Assembly (NCBI RefSeq): GCF_000801335.2
Contig: NZ_JSEH01000002.1
Span: forward strand, 124,001-188,000
Reading direction: 5' to 3'
Length of the DNA stretch: 64,000 nt
DNA from: Desulfovibrio sp. TomC
Lineage (GTDB): Bacteria; Desulfobacterota; Desulfovibrionia; Desulfovibrionales; Desulfovibrionaceae
How positions within the stretch are numbered: position 1 is the first letter of the stretch; every line of letters begins with the position of its first letter. Below the pieces are notes generated by a model that searched no databases, was not told where the DNA came from, and saw only the letters and a program-made list of their open reading frames with translations. The translations under genes and the position numbers were made by a program. Shown here in pieces: positions 25,186 to 34,181 of the stretch.

Positions 25186-26094
25186 GTGAAGATCCTCTCC
25201 ATTGACGGCGGCGGCATGAAGGGGCTGGTTCCGGCCCTGGTGCTGGCCGCATTCGAAGCCAGCACCGGGCAGGCCGTTGCCGGGCATTTCGACCTCATCG
25301 CCGGAACGTCCACCGGGGGCATCCTTGCCCTGGGGCTGGCCGCCGGCATCCCGGCCGTCCGCATGGCCGAATTCTATCTGGAGCGGGGGCCGGCCATCTT
25401 CAGCCAAACCTTAAAGCAACGCTTGAAGTCTTTGGGTGGCATAGCTGACGAACTCTATGATGCCGGGGAGTTGGAGGTGGCCCTGTCCGATGTGTTCGGG
25501 GACCGTCTGCTTTCATCGACTAATACTCGGGCCATGGCCGTGGCCTACGACATCGAGGCCCGGGAGGTGGTGCTTTTTACGTCCTGGGGCGGTCGGGATG
25601 ACTACCGGCTGGCCGACGTGGGCCGGGCGACCTCGGCTGCGCCGACATTTTTTGAACCCTTTGCCATCACCAGCCTGTCCGGACGGGTGACGCCTTGCAT
25701 TGACGGGGGCGTGGTGGCCAACAACCCGGCGCGGCTGGCCCTGCTGGCCGCGATGGGGATGGATTCCCGCCTGGACGGCTTCGCCCTGATTTCCCTGGGA
25801 ACCGGCCGTTGTGAAAAGCCCATTTTGTTCGAGGCGGCCCGGTCCTACGGACTGGCCCAGTGGGCACCGCAGCTGGTTGACGTCATGTTCTCGGGACAGT
25901 CCGAACTGGTGCATCAGGACTGCAAGGCCAGTCTGGCCGGGCAGTATGTCCGGCTCCAGGCCGAGCTTCCCGGTGTGGTGGACATGGACGCCACGGATGC
26001 CGGTTCCCTGGCAGTCCTGAAGCTCGCGGCCAAGCGGCTGGCTGAAAGCCCTGAGGCCGCCCGGGCCCTGGCCCTGGTGGGGGCGACGGCATGA
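25186..26094 (+). CDS. Patatin-like phospholipase
   Basis: The 302-aa protein starts at GTG 25186. All patatin features are present: the oxyanion-hole glycine loop (DGGGMKG), the nucleophile elbow GTSTG, and the catalytic Asp in DGG (IDGGVVANNPARLAL). These enzymes hydrolyse membrane phospholipids, and CBASS CapV effectors and patatin-like toxins share the fold. Here it lies inside the lysis cassette, one base after the lipoprotein and overlapping the next gene by 4 bp, so a role in envelope breakdown is plausible. A host-killing or superinfection role is the alternative. No cyclase gene is nearby. Confidence 0.9.
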   Translation: MKILSIDGGGMKGLVPALVLAAFEASTGQAVAGHFDLIAGTSTGGILALGLAAGIPAVRMAEFYLERGPAIFSQTLKQRLKSLGGIADELYDAGELEVALSDVFGDRLLSSTNTRAMAVAYDIEAREVVLFTSWGGRDDYRLADVGRATSAAPTFFEPFAITSLSGRVTPCIDGGVVANNPARLALLAAMGMDSRLDGFALISLGTGRCEKPILFEAARSYGLAQWAPQLVDVMFSGQSELVHQDCKASLAGQYVRLQAELPGVVDMDATDAGSLAVLKLAAKRLAESPEAARALALVGATA

Positions 26095-26339
26095 CCAAGG
26101 ATGAGATTCAGTCGTGGGTCCGCGAGGCGGCCGGTGAAGCCGTTGCCGATGCCCTGAAGGCCGCAAACATTGTCGATGGCCCCACCCATCTGAAGCACCA
26201 TCAATTCATCGAGGATTTTTGCTGTACCTATGGCCAGGTCAAGAAGGCCGGCATCACCGCCATTGTCACCGTAGTGGTGACGGGTGTGATTGCCCTGCTG
26301 GTTCTCGGGTTTACGCATTGGTCGGGGAAGGGGGCCTGA
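26091..26339 (+). CDS. Small single-span membrane protein
   Basis: The 82-aa protein has a polar N-terminus with a His-rich HLKHHQFIEDF motif and one C-terminal membrane segment (AGITAIVTVVVTGVIALLVLGF). It overlaps the patatin by 4 bp. This HxxHHxFI-plus-TM layout recurs in phage lysis regions; it could be a holin or antiholin. Confidence 0.65.
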   Translation: MTKDEIQSWVREAAGEAVADALKAANIVDGPTHLKHHQFIEDFCCTYGQVKKAGITAIVTVVVTGVIALLVLGFTHWSGKGA

Positions 26340-26340
26340 C

Positions 26341-27762
26341 ATGGCTGACGAACGTCTGCCGGCCCTGGCCAGGGAGCTGTCTTCCCAATTTGACGAAGAC
26401 AGGCGCGACCGGGAACCGCTCGAAAAGCGGTGGCTGGAAGACTACCGCCTGTACATGGGCATCTACGATCCCGAAATCGAAACGGAAATCAAAAAGGGGC
26501 GCAGCCGGCTGTTCATGCGCCAGGCCAAGGTCAAGACGGATACCGTGGTGGCCCGGCTTATGGACATTCTCTTTCCCCGGGCCGGGGACCGGAACTGGGA
26601 TTTGCAGCCCACGCCCGAACCGACGCTTGATGCGACGTTCATGGCCTACGTCGATTTTGTCCGCACATCGCTGGGCGAGGACCCGGTTGAGGAAGACTAC
26701 TTCTGCAATGTCTGGCTGCTGGGCGACCAGATTATCAAGGCCGTGCGCACACCGATGCGCGGCGTCGAATTTCCCTTCCAGATTTTTTCCATCGAAAAAG
26801 ACGAGTCCGGGCTTTGCGGCCAGGGCATTCCGCGCATCATGCGCGATCCGCACCGGGCCTACAATGCCACCATCCGCAGCATGATGGACAATGCGGCCCT
26901 GACCTCGGGTCCGATCGTCGGCATCAACATCGAGGCATTGCGCCAGGGCGAAGACCCTGACGACCTCTATGCACGCCGGATTCTCAAGTTCGATGACGGC
27001 AAGGACATGCGGGAAGCGCTCATCTTCTGGCAGGCCCAGAGCCATACCAGCGAGTTCCTGGCCATGGCCAAGCATTTTGAGGACGTCCAGGACGTGCTGA
27101 CCGTGCCGCGCTGGGTGCATGGCGACGGCAATGTGTCCGACGCGGCCAAAACGCTTGGCGGGCTGTCCATGCTGATGGGGGCCATGAGCATCAATCTCGC
27201 CGAGATGGTCAAGACCTTCGACGACGACGTGACCAGCCAGTTCATCACCGCCCTCTATTTCTGGAACATGGACTTCAATTCCCGCGGCGACATCAAGGGC
27301 GATTTCAACGTGGTGGCCACCGGCTCCACGGCGCTCATGCAGAAGGAAGTCCAGTCGCAACGGCTTATGCAGTTCCTGTCCCTGGCCTCCCAGCCGGAGC
27401 TGGCCGGCATGATCAACTTTGCGGAACTGCTCAAGGAAATCGCCGTGTCCATGCAGGTGCCGGCCAAGCTCGTCAACGACGAGGCCACCATCCGGCAGAA
27501 CCAGCAGCGCCAGATGGTCATGCAGGTCCAGGCCGAGCAGCAGTCGAAGCTGGAAACGCTGCTTAATGAAATGCACTCGCGCGGTATCGCGCCGGATGTT
27601 TCGTTGCAGCATCTGCTGGCCCGGGTGCTTGAACAGGCAGCCGGGGGCCAGGACGCAGCCGGTCCCGGGCAGCCGGCGGCAGTCGCCGGGATGCCCGGTG
27701 CGGGCTGGATGACTCAAGCCCTGCCGGCGGGATCGGAAGGGGAACCTGGGAGGGCGGCGTGA
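26341..27762 (+). CDS. Phage portal protein (P22-like), possibly internally deleted
   Basis: The protein has 473 aa. EKRWLEDYRLYMGIYDPEIE, DTVVARLMDILFPRAGDRNWDLQPTPEP, then GVEFPFQIFSIEKD, the YNATIRSMMDNAALTSGP region and a C-terminal helical Gln-rich barrel (RQNQQRQMVMQVQAEQQSKL) match long portal proteins. P22-type portals are about 600-750 aa. The junction around residues 105-135 (FMAYVDF...EDYFCNVWLLG) appears compressed, so an internal deletion is possible. It starts at ATG 26341, one base after the previous stop. Confidence 0.8.
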   Translation: MADERLPALARELSSQFDEDRRDREPLEKRWLEDYRLYMGIYDPEIETEIKKGRSRLFMRQAKVKTDTVVARLMDILFPRAGDRNWDLQPTPEPTLDATFMAYVDFVRTSLGEDPVEEDYFCNVWLLGDQIIKAVRTPMRGVEFPFQIFSIEKDESGLCGQGIPRIMRDPHRAYNATIRSMMDNAALTSGPIVGINIEALRQGEDPDDLYARRILKFDDGKDMREALIFWQAQSHTSEFLAMAKHFEDVQDVLTVPRWVHGDGNVSDAAKTLGGLSMLMGAMSINLAEMVKTFDDDVTSQFITALYFWNMDFNSRGDIKGDFNVVATGSTALMQKEVQSQRLMQFLSLASQPELAGMINFAELLKEIAVSMQVPAKLVNDEATIRQNQQRQMVMQVQAEQQSKLETLLNEMHSRGIAPDVSLQHLLARVLEQAAGGQDAAGPGQPAAVAGMPGAGWMTQALPAGSEGEPGRAA

Positions 27763-28097
27763 AGCAACTCGCCAGCATGGAACTGACCAAGGCCGAACGG
27801 AAACACGAGTCCGGCCTTGCGCCTGCCGCAGTGGATGAAAAACGGCAATTCCCCTGGGGTCTGTCGGTCAATCTCGACAAGACGGCGCTGAAAAAACTCG
27901 GCCGTACCGTCGGTGATTTTACGGCCGGCGGGTACGTGTTCCTGCTCTGCAAGGCCAAGGTCAGCCGCATCAATATTGAGGAAGCGGAAAGCAGCTCGGA
28001 AGGGCGTGTGGCCTTGCAGATCGAAGCCATGGATCTGCAGACCGAAGACGACAAGGCGGCGGCTGCGTTGCAGAAGGTCTACGGCCATGGCGATTGA
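27759..28097 (+). CDS. Capsid staple-like phage structural protein
   Basis: The 112-aa protein overlaps the portal gene by 4 bp. LASMELTKAERK, the PWGLSVNLDKTALKKLG core, a beta-rich middle (VFLLCKAKVSRINIEEAES) and the VALQIEAMDL ending fit the small head-decoration/staple proteins encoded next to portals in several podo- and siphoviruses. Assignment is from pattern memory only. Confidence 0.6.
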   Translation: MKQLASMELTKAERKHESGLAPAAVDEKRQFPWGLSVNLDKTALKKLGRTVGDFTAGGYVFLLCKAKVSRINIEEAESSSEGRVALQIEAMDLQTEDDKAAAALQKVYGHGD

Positions 28098-28332
28098 TAC
28101 ACGGACAGAATGCACGGCCAGGATCGCCAACAGCCGGTTTGATCCGTGCTGGCAGGCGGTCATGGACTTGGTCGAAATCGACCTGGAGCGTCTCCGCAGC
28201 AGACTGGAGACTGCCGTCGAAGCTGATGTGAAGCACCTGCAGGGGCGGATTTACCAGCTCAGGCAGCTTCGCAAGGCCATGATCGGCAGCCCCAGGGACG
28301 ATGCCGCCAACCGGCCAGGCCGGAGCGAATAA
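28087..28332 (+). CDS. Small helical phage protein
   Basis: This 81-aa protein overlaps the staple-like gene by 11 bp. MAIDTRTECTARIANSRFDPCW is followed by a predicted long helix (VEIDLERLRSRLETAVEADVKHLQGRIYQLRQLRKAM). No motif was recognised; a head-assembly accessory role would fit its place. Confidence 0.65.
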   Translation: MAIDTRTECTARIANSRFDPCWQAVMDLVEIDLERLRSRLETAVEADVKHLQGRIYQLRQLRKAMIGSPRDDAANRPGRSE

Positions 28333-28400
28333 TACGGCACCTCGCAAGAGGCCCGAAAGTCCAGGCCCGGTCAACGGCACCTGGAATGATGGAGGCAGAC

Positions 28401-29045
28401 ATGAGCGAGCAAAGCGACAGCGCGGTCGAAGAGAAAGCCTTTGACAGCGTGTACGGGGATGCGGGCAGCGGCGCGGACAGCGACGCCCCGATTGTGCAGC
28501 CGCAAGACCAGGACAACGCCGCCGGCACGCAGGGCCTTGCGGCCGGGGGACCGGATGGCGGCGACGAAGATCCGGACGGCGACGATGATCCCGGGCAGGA
28601 TCCTGATGCCGATGCGGACGACGACGATCCTGCCCTGGCCGATCCTGCGCAGTTGCGCGGGCACGCCAGAACAACCGCAGGCCGTTTGGCCGCCGCCAAG
28701 GCCGAGAAGGAACGCATCGAGGCCGAGAACCAACGGCTCCAGGACGAACTGGAGGCAGCCAGGTCCGGTCGGCCCGATTCCAAGGCTGCCGGCGGCGACA
28801 CGGCCGCATCGGACAAACCGGCATTGGTGGAAATCCCCGAGGATCTCAAACACGATGTGGAAGAGTTCGACCAGCAGTTCCCCGAATTGTCGCCGTTGCT
28901 GCGCACGGCCGGCCCCCAAGGCGACCGGCTGCGGCGCGTGCTGCGGGATTCCGGTGCGGACATCGCAGGGATCATGGCCGAGAACATGCGGCTGCAGGCC
29001 CTGGTACCCGAAGAAGAAAACCGCGAGGAGGTTTCCCATGGCTGA
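28401..29045 (+). CDS. Scaffold-like acidic phage protein
   Basis: The 214-aa protein has a very acidic, low-complexity N-terminus (Asp/Gly-rich, residues 15-75), then a coiled coil (AAAKAEKERIEAENQRLQDELEAA) and a helical C-terminus. This is the usual look of head scaffolds encoded after the portal. The major capsid gene that should follow is absent. GGAGG at 28391-28395 supports ATG 28401. Possibly C-terminally shortened. Confidence 0.65.
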   Translation: MSEQSDSAVEEKAFDSVYGDAGSGADSDAPIVQPQDQDNAAGTQGLAAGGPDGGDEDPDGDDDPGQDPDADADDDDPALADPAQLRGHARTTAGRLAAAKAEKERIEAENQRLQDELEAARSGRPDSKAAGGDTAASDKPALVEIPEDLKHDVEEFDQQFPELSPLLRTAGPQGDRLRRVLRDSGADIAGIMAENMRLQALVPEEENREEVSHG

Positions 29046-29445
29046 GTCGCTCAAAATTGTCATAGAGTCCGTGCAAAACGGGGTGGTTGTCGATGCCAGC
29101 GGACGACGTATGGTTTACGAGCTGTGCCCGGGCCGACGCACTCAGGCGATGCATGATCTGTTGCTGGAACTGGCGGGAATCCTGGCCGCCCGTCTGGAGG
29201 TCCGGATTGAAGTGCGGGACAGGGATGGCGAGGAAGCGCCTGTTGAGGAAAGACCTGTGAAGTTGTCCCTGACCCAGGAGGATGTTGAAACGCTGTACGG
29301 TATCCCCCACAAAACCCTGGAGGACTGGCGGTGCTCCGGCAAGGGGCCTCGCTACATCAAGCCCGGTAAGCGTGTTTATTATCTGCGTGAGGACATTGAG
29401 GCTTTTATGAATGCCAGTGCGGTGGTCACAACCGGAAGGGTCTAG
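29038..29445 (+). CDS. HTH_17 (excisionase-like) domain protein
   Basis: The 135-aa protein overlaps the scaffold-like gene by 8 bp. Its last 55 residues form an HTH_17/AlpA-type winged helix (LTQEDVETLYGIPHKTLEDWRCSGKGPRYIKPGKRVYYLREDIEAF). Residues 1-75 are an unrelated beta/alpha segment. Facing the integrase with a 4-bp tail overlap, it may act as excisionase, though its transcription belongs to the structural strand. Confidence 0.7.
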   Translation: MAESLKIVIESVQNGVVVDASGRRMVYELCPGRRTQAMHDLLLELAGILAARLEVRIEVRDRDGEEAPVEERPVKLSLTQEDVETLYGIPHKTLEDWRCSGKGPRYIKPGKRVYYLREDIEAFMNASAVVTTGRV

Positions 29446-30611
29446 CTGTCATGATCAGGATCGAGCAGGGCATTGTCAATAATCGTCAATTTTTGCCGCT
29501 GACTGCTGGGAATGAGGTGTGCATAACGGATAGTCATCTCGATGCGTTTGTGACGCATGAGTCCCATAAGTTCATAGAGCGTGACCTGTCCGGATTGTGC
29601 CAACCAAGACGCAAACGTATGTCGTATCGTGTGAAAGCGTACGCGCCTTTTCGGATCGGTCAGCCCTTTATTGAAGCCCAGTTCGTCCACCACACGGTCG
29701 AAGGTTTCGGAAATGCCGTGCAGGATCGGGCCGCCGTTTTCCGACTGAAATACATGTTCACCCGGCAATCGTGGATAGGCGTACAATATGGCCAGAATGT
29801 CATTCGAAGCCTGTACGGTCTGCGCTTCGCCGCCTTTGGCAATGATGTGGATAACGCCGGCGGGTTTATCCAGATCCTGGCCACGAATGCCGAAAATTTC
29901 CGTCGCGCGCAGTCCGGTTTTAAGCGAGAGCAGCACCATGTCGTGAAGTTGCCGGGATCGCGGCCGCAAGGCGTCAAGCAGCAATCTGGCCTCCCGCCGC
30001 GTCAGGTAGCGGGTGGCCAGGTTGTCGGCTCGCGGCAATTTGAAAGATCCGTGACGCCTGATAGCGAATGGATTCTCTCCCTTCCAGAGGGCAACTTCAG
30101 TGGCGTGGTTGACTGCCCGTCGCAGCAATCCGAAACAATGCCGCACGGTTTGAGGCGACATCTGCCGGCGCAGGGACGTTTTGACATCCCAAAGCATTTG
30201 CAGGGTGATACTGCCAATGGGGACCGCGTCGAGGAGCGCTTTGAGGTGTTTCTCGTAACGATTTTTTTCCGGAGCAATATGTTTGGCTTCTGCCTCACCC
30301 CACTGGAAATAGCGGGCTATGGCCGTGCCAACTGTGCAGCTCCGTGGTTCGGCCGAGGCGGCAGTAGGGCTTTCCCGGTTATCAGGCCCCTGCGACTTAT
30401 CCGACTTATCCGTAAGTTGCTTGCGGACCTCGTTGGCATAGGCGGCCCGGATGCCGTCCGAGTGCCAGCCCACGGTATGCCAGTGGGCTTTTCCTTGGGC
30501 GTCCGTGTACCAGACGACGTAGCAGCGGTCCGGCCCATAGGAGCAGGTTCGCGCGTTACTTTCCCGATAAAACACGCCCTTATGGCGCGTCTTGAGATAC
30601 TTTCCGGCCAT
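29442..30611 (-). CDS. int: Tyrosine-type site-specific integrase
   Basis: The protein has 389 aa. The N-terminal arm-binding part includes KTRHKGVFYRESNARTCSYGPDRCYVVWYTDAQGK, a core-binding domain sits around residues 90-200, and the catalytic domain has Arg in TGLRATEI, HTIRH (H-x-x-R) and the nucleophile Tyr in MTIRYAHL. It recombines the 65-bp att sites in tRNA-Arg. It lies 89 bp from attR and is transcribed away from the tRNA. It appears full length. Confidence 0.95.
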   Translation of the reverse strand: MAGKYLKTRHKGVFYRESNARTCSYGPDRCYVVWYTDAQGKAHWHTVGWHSDGIRAAYANEVRKQLTDKSDKSQGPDNRESPTAASAEPRSCTVGTAIARYFQWGEAEAKHIAPEKNRYEKHLKALLDAVPIGSITLQMLWDVKTSLRRQMSPQTVRHCFGLLRRAVNHATEVALWKGENPFAIRRHGSFKLPRADNLATRYLTRREARLLLDALRPRSRQLHDMVLLSLKTGLRATEIFGIRGQDLDKPAGVIHIIAKGGEAQTVQASNDILAILYAYPRLPGEHVFQSENGGPILHGISETFDRVVDELGFNKGLTDPKRRVRFHTIRHTFASWLAQSGQVTLYELMGLMRHKRIEMTIRYAHLIPSSQRQKLTIIDNALLDPDHDS

Positions 30612-30675
30612 GGTTCCGGGATAGCGCGGGGGAAGAATTTTGGGAAGCTACTTATCCAAAACTTATCCGTCAACG

Positions 30676-30700
30676 CAAAAAGGGTTACGGCGTTAACCGT

Positions 30701-30708
<8 letters not shown>
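30676..30708 (-). terminator. Terminator of tRNA-Arg supplied by the element
   Basis: A perfect 12-bp stem (30679-30690 and 30697-30708) with a 6-nt loop is followed by TTTTT on the minus strand, just beyond the tRNA 3' end. Its outer part differs from the matching terminator at 15337-15367, showing that the element replaced it on integration. Confidence 0.8.
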
Positions 30709-30794
<86 letters not shown>

Positions 30795-30805
30795 AAAGAA
30801 AGATA

Positions 30806-30834
30806 CACTTACGCCCCAGTCTGATCGCTGTCAA
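30806..30834 (-). promoter_or_regulatory. Putative promoter of tRNA-Arg
   Basis: On the minus strand TTGACA (30829-30834) is followed after 17 bp by TAAGTG (30806-30811). The predicted start is a few bases before the tRNA 5' end. The -10 is weak. Confidence 0.5.
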
Positions 30835-30882
30835 CAACAACCTGATTTGGGCAGCACTTTTTCAGGCAGCCAACCCGGGGCG

Positions 30883-32382
30883 TCAGCCGGCCTGGGCCGC
30901 TTCCAGAGGCATTTCGCTAGCGCGGGATACGCCCCCAAGGGCCGTGCATACCTGATTGCGCCCCAGATGTTTGGCCTGGTACAAGGCCTTGTCCGCCTTT
31001 TCCAGCAACTCCTTGCGCTTGGTCAGCGCCCCGGGCAGGATGGTGGCCACGCCAATTGACACGGTGATGGCGAAGGGTTCGCCGTCATGGACGAACTGGG
31101 CCTCGGCAATCAAGCCGCGCAGACGCTCGGCCAGCAGGCGCGAGTGCTCCTCGACGGTCTGGGGCAAGATGACCACGAATTCCTCGCCGCCATACCGGGC
31201 CGTGAAATCCGTACTGCGCAGGGTGTCGGACAGGATGCGTCCGACCTCGCGCAACACGTGGTCGCCGACCAGATGGCCGTAGCGGTCATTAATGCCCTTG
31301 AAATGGTCGATATCAATCATGAGCAGGCTCATGGGGTGGTGGTAGCGCTGATGGCGGCGCAGCTCGTCGATGAGGCGTTCGTCAAAGGCCCGACGGTTAT
31401 GGATGCGGGTCAGGCCGTCATGGTCGGCCCGGATTTTGACCTGACTGAACAGGGCGGCATTTTTAAGGGCCAGGGCAAGATGGTTGATGGAAGCGTAAAG
31501 CGCCTGGACCTGATCCTTGCCCAGCGGCCGCCCCTTGGCCCGGTATAGGACGAGCAGGCCGAACATTTGTCCGCCGGCCCGCAGCGGCAAGGTGATGAGT
31601 TCCTCGGGAGCGGCCGGTATGCCGACAGGAGCGTGATCCGGCGCGCCCTCCAGAAAGCTGGCCTTGTAGCTGTGAATGGGCTTGCCGGCGATTTTTGCCG
31701 CCTGGAACAGGAGCTGCTCGGTCCAGTGTTGTTCGGCGGCCTGTTCCATGTCGGGTTCGAGGAAGAGTTCCGCTTCCAGGTTTTCGGTGTCGCCGGTCTG
31801 CCAGAACGCGCCCATAAGCCCGTGCAGGGGCAGGAGCAGTTGCAGATCCTCCCGGGCGTTGTCCAGGATGACAACAGGGTCCAGCGATTCGCTGGCCCGG
31901 CTCAGGATGCGGTTTAAAAACAGCACCAAATCGGTCTTTCGGGCGAGCAGCTCCCGTTCGAGCATGATCTCGCGGGTCATGCGGAAAATATCGTCGTACA
32001 GGCTTTTGACTTCCTTGGCCCGAAAGATGACGTCGCGCACTTTCTTGTCGGTGAGCGGCTCGGAAATGGCGGAGAGAAACCCATTCTCCAGGACTTCCTC
32101 GAAATCGGCCACAGACTGGGACGCGCCAAGAACCAGGACGCGCTGGGGAATCTCCCACTCCTCAATGCCTTTGCGGGTGTCCGGCGGCAGGGCGTCCCAA
32201 CCGTCCTTGACCACAAAGATGACCAGAGGGGTGGCCCGGGCGATGTCGCGCTCGGTGGGATGGGAACCGATAGGCCAGTTGCGAAGGACGTAGCCTGAGC
32301 CCAGGGCCGTGGAAACAGCTGTCCCGGCTTCGTCGGCAAGGCCGATGCCCCATACCTGTTCGGGTCGCAATCCGCGCGTCAT
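30883..32382 (-). CDS. GAF-GGDEF diguanylate cyclase
   Basis: The protein has 499 aa. ATG 32382 is chosen for its AGGAGG; an upstream extension has none. Residues about 10-125 look like a degenerate receiver domain, 190-335 a GAF-type sensor, and 345-485 a GGDEF domain with an active GGEEF and a product-inhibition I-site RSTD five residues before it. It should make c-di-GMP from two GTP in response to an unknown signal. It is transcribed toward the tRNA. Confidence 0.92.
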   Translation of the reverse strand: MTRGLRPEQVWGIGLADEAGTAVSTALGSGYVLRNWPIGSHPTERDIARATPLVIFVVKDGWDALPPDTRKGIEEWEIPQRVLVLGASQSVADFEEVLENGFLSAISEPLTDKKVRDVIFRAKEVKSLYDDIFRMTREIMLERELLARKTDLVLFLNRILSRASESLDPVVILDNAREDLQLLLPLHGLMGAFWQTGDTENLEAELFLEPDMEQAAEQHWTEQLLFQAAKIAGKPIHSYKASFLEGAPDHAPVGIPAAPEELITLPLRAGGQMFGLLVLYRAKGRPLGKDQVQALYASINHLALALKNAALFSQVKIRADHDGLTRIHNRRAFDERLIDELRRHQRYHHPMSLLMIDIDHFKGINDRYGHLVGDHVLREVGRILSDTLRSTDFTARYGGEEFVVILPQTVEEHSRLLAERLRGLIAEAQFVHDGEPFAITVSIGVATILPGALTKRKELLEKADKALYQAKHLGRNQVCTALGGVSRASEMPLEAAQAG

Positions 32383-32507
32383 GACAAGCCTCCTTGGGTC
32401 ATGGACAGGAAGAAGATTCCTATCGGAAGTCCCATATGCAAAAGAGAGGCCATGGCAAATAAATAGAGCCATTTGACAACCGGCCACGGGTGTGGCTCCC
32501 TCACCGG

Positions 32508-34181
32508 ATGCACACGCAACGCATTTTTGGCACCCTTGATCCGTTCATCGAATCCAGCGACATCATGGGCCGCAAGGTGGCCAATGCCGCCTTTTTGGAC
32601 GCATTGATGCGGGCCGACCCGTATGACGCCTACCATTTTTTCATGCCGTCCAAGCACGAACGCATGAAACAGGAAACACTCCTGGCCGGGCGTTATCCCC
32701 AGGCGGCCGGGCGGGGCGCGTTCAAAGTTCTGACGCGCCAGGACCTGCCGCAAGCCTTGGCCGACACCGAGTACGCCGTCTTTCATCTCTCCGACTGCAT
32801 AACGGCCCAGGCCCGGTTGGCCGCCGCCCGAAACGCCCTGGCCCGGTCGATCTTTCCCATTACCGGAACCACGCATTCACTCAGCAACGCTGTGTTTCAG
32901 CGGGATTTCTTGGCCCATCTCTGGCCCGGCACCACCCGGCGCGACGCCATTGTGACCACCTCGACGGCCGGCCGGGAAGCGGTGGCCGCGATCTTTGCCA
33001 GTCTGCGCCAGGGCTACGGCCTTTCCCCCGAGGCCTATCCTGCCCCCGAACTGGCCCATATCCCTTTAGGCGTTGATCCCGGCGACTGGTCGCGCCTGGA
33101 AGGGGAGGCCAGAAATAAGGCCCGGGCTGACTACGGCATCGACCCCGAGGCCACGGTGCTGCTGGTTTTCGGGCGTATCTCCCACAGTTCCAAAATGGAC
33201 CTGCTGCCGCTTTTCCGGGCCGTGCAGCGGCTCATCGCCGCCGACGTCGACGTGTCGCGGCTCACCCTCGTCGTTGCCGGCTGGACCGACAGCGACGACG
33301 ACAAGGACCAATTCCTGGTTACTCTGGCTAATCTGGCCGCCAATATCGGGCTGGCGCTGGTCCTGGTCCGCCGTCCGGACGAAGCGGCCAAGCGCCGGCT
33401 GTTCGGGCTGGCCGACGTGTTCGTGTCCCTGGCCGACAATCCGCAGGAAACCTTTGGCCTGACGTTGCTCGAAGCCATGGCCGCCGCGCTGCCGGTTGTC
33501 GCCTCGGATTACGACGGCTACCGCGACATCGTGGAGGAGGGCCGCACGGGCCTGCTGTTGCCCAGCCTGGGGCCTCCGGAGACCGGGCTGCGTGACGTGC
33601 TGGCTCCGCTTGGGTATGATAACCACACCCATCTGCGGCTGGCTCAGTCCCTGGCCGTCAGCATCCCGGCCCTGGCCGCAGCCCTGGCCGATCTGATCCG
33701 CAACCCCGGGCGCGGCCGGGCCATGGGGCAGGCCGGACGGGAACGGGCGCTTGGCCGGTTCACCTGGGACGTCTGCATCGACCGGCATCTTGCGCTGTGG
33801 GAGCGCCTTGGCCGCGAACCGGTTGCCGACCGGGAGCAATTGGCCCGGGTGCGCCATCCCCTGACCCTGGCTTACGGCGAAGTCTTTGCCGGCTATCCGA
33901 CGGCCCGGCTGACCGATGAAATGTGTCTGGTCTGGACCAGGACCGGGCAGGCGGTCTATCATCGGCAGGATTTCCCCGTTATTTATCAGGAACTCGACGG
34001 GGAAATCCGGCCCGAGGCCCTTCGGGTTCTGGTCTTTCTGGCCCGGGGCGGCTGTCCCGGACTCACGTTGGCTAGGCGGCTGGCCGCCGCCGTATCCGGC
34101 CTCAACCCCCAGGCCGCGACATGGCATGTGCTGTGGGCGCTCAAACAGGATTTGCTGGAAGTGCAAAAGGAGTCTCTATGA
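32508..34181 (+). CDS. GT4-type glycosyltransferase
   Basis: The 557-aa protein has a Rossmann-like N-domain and a GT-B C-domain with VLLVFGRISHSSKMDLLPLF, the acceptor/nucleotide-sugar motif ETFGLTLLEAMAAALPVVASDYDGYRDIVEEGRTGLL, and a C-terminal extension (about 430-557) of unknown role. Family members move a sugar onto lipid, protein or polysaccharide; donor and acceptor are unknown. The frame also allows GTG 32490; neither start has a clear ribosome site. The stop overlaps the rsmA start. Confidence 0.82.
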   Translation: MHTQRIFGTLDPFIESSDIMGRKVANAAFLDALMRADPYDAYHFFMPSKHERMKQETLLAGRYPQAAGRGAFKVLTRQDLPQALADTEYAVFHLSDCITAQARLAAARNALARSIFPITGTTHSLSNAVFQRDFLAHLWPGTTRRDAIVTTSTAGREAVAAIFASLRQGYGLSPEAYPAPELAHIPLGVDPGDWSRLEGEARNKARADYGIDPEATVLLVFGRISHSSKMDLLPLFRAVQRLIAADVDVSRLTLVVAGWTDSDDDKDQFLVTLANLAANIGLALVLVRRPDEAAKRRLFGLADVFVSLADNPQETFGLTLLEAMAAALPVVASDYDGYRDIVEEGRTGLLLPSLGPPETGLRDVLAPLGYDNHTHLRLAQSLAVSIPALAAALADLIRNPGRGRAMGQAGRERALGRFTWDVCIDRHLALWERLGREPVADREQLARVRHPLTLAYGEVFAGYPTARLTDEMCLVWTRTGQAVYHRQDFPVIYQELDGEIRPEALRVLVFLARGGCPGLTLARRLAAAVSGLNPQAATWHVLWALKQDLLEVQKESL

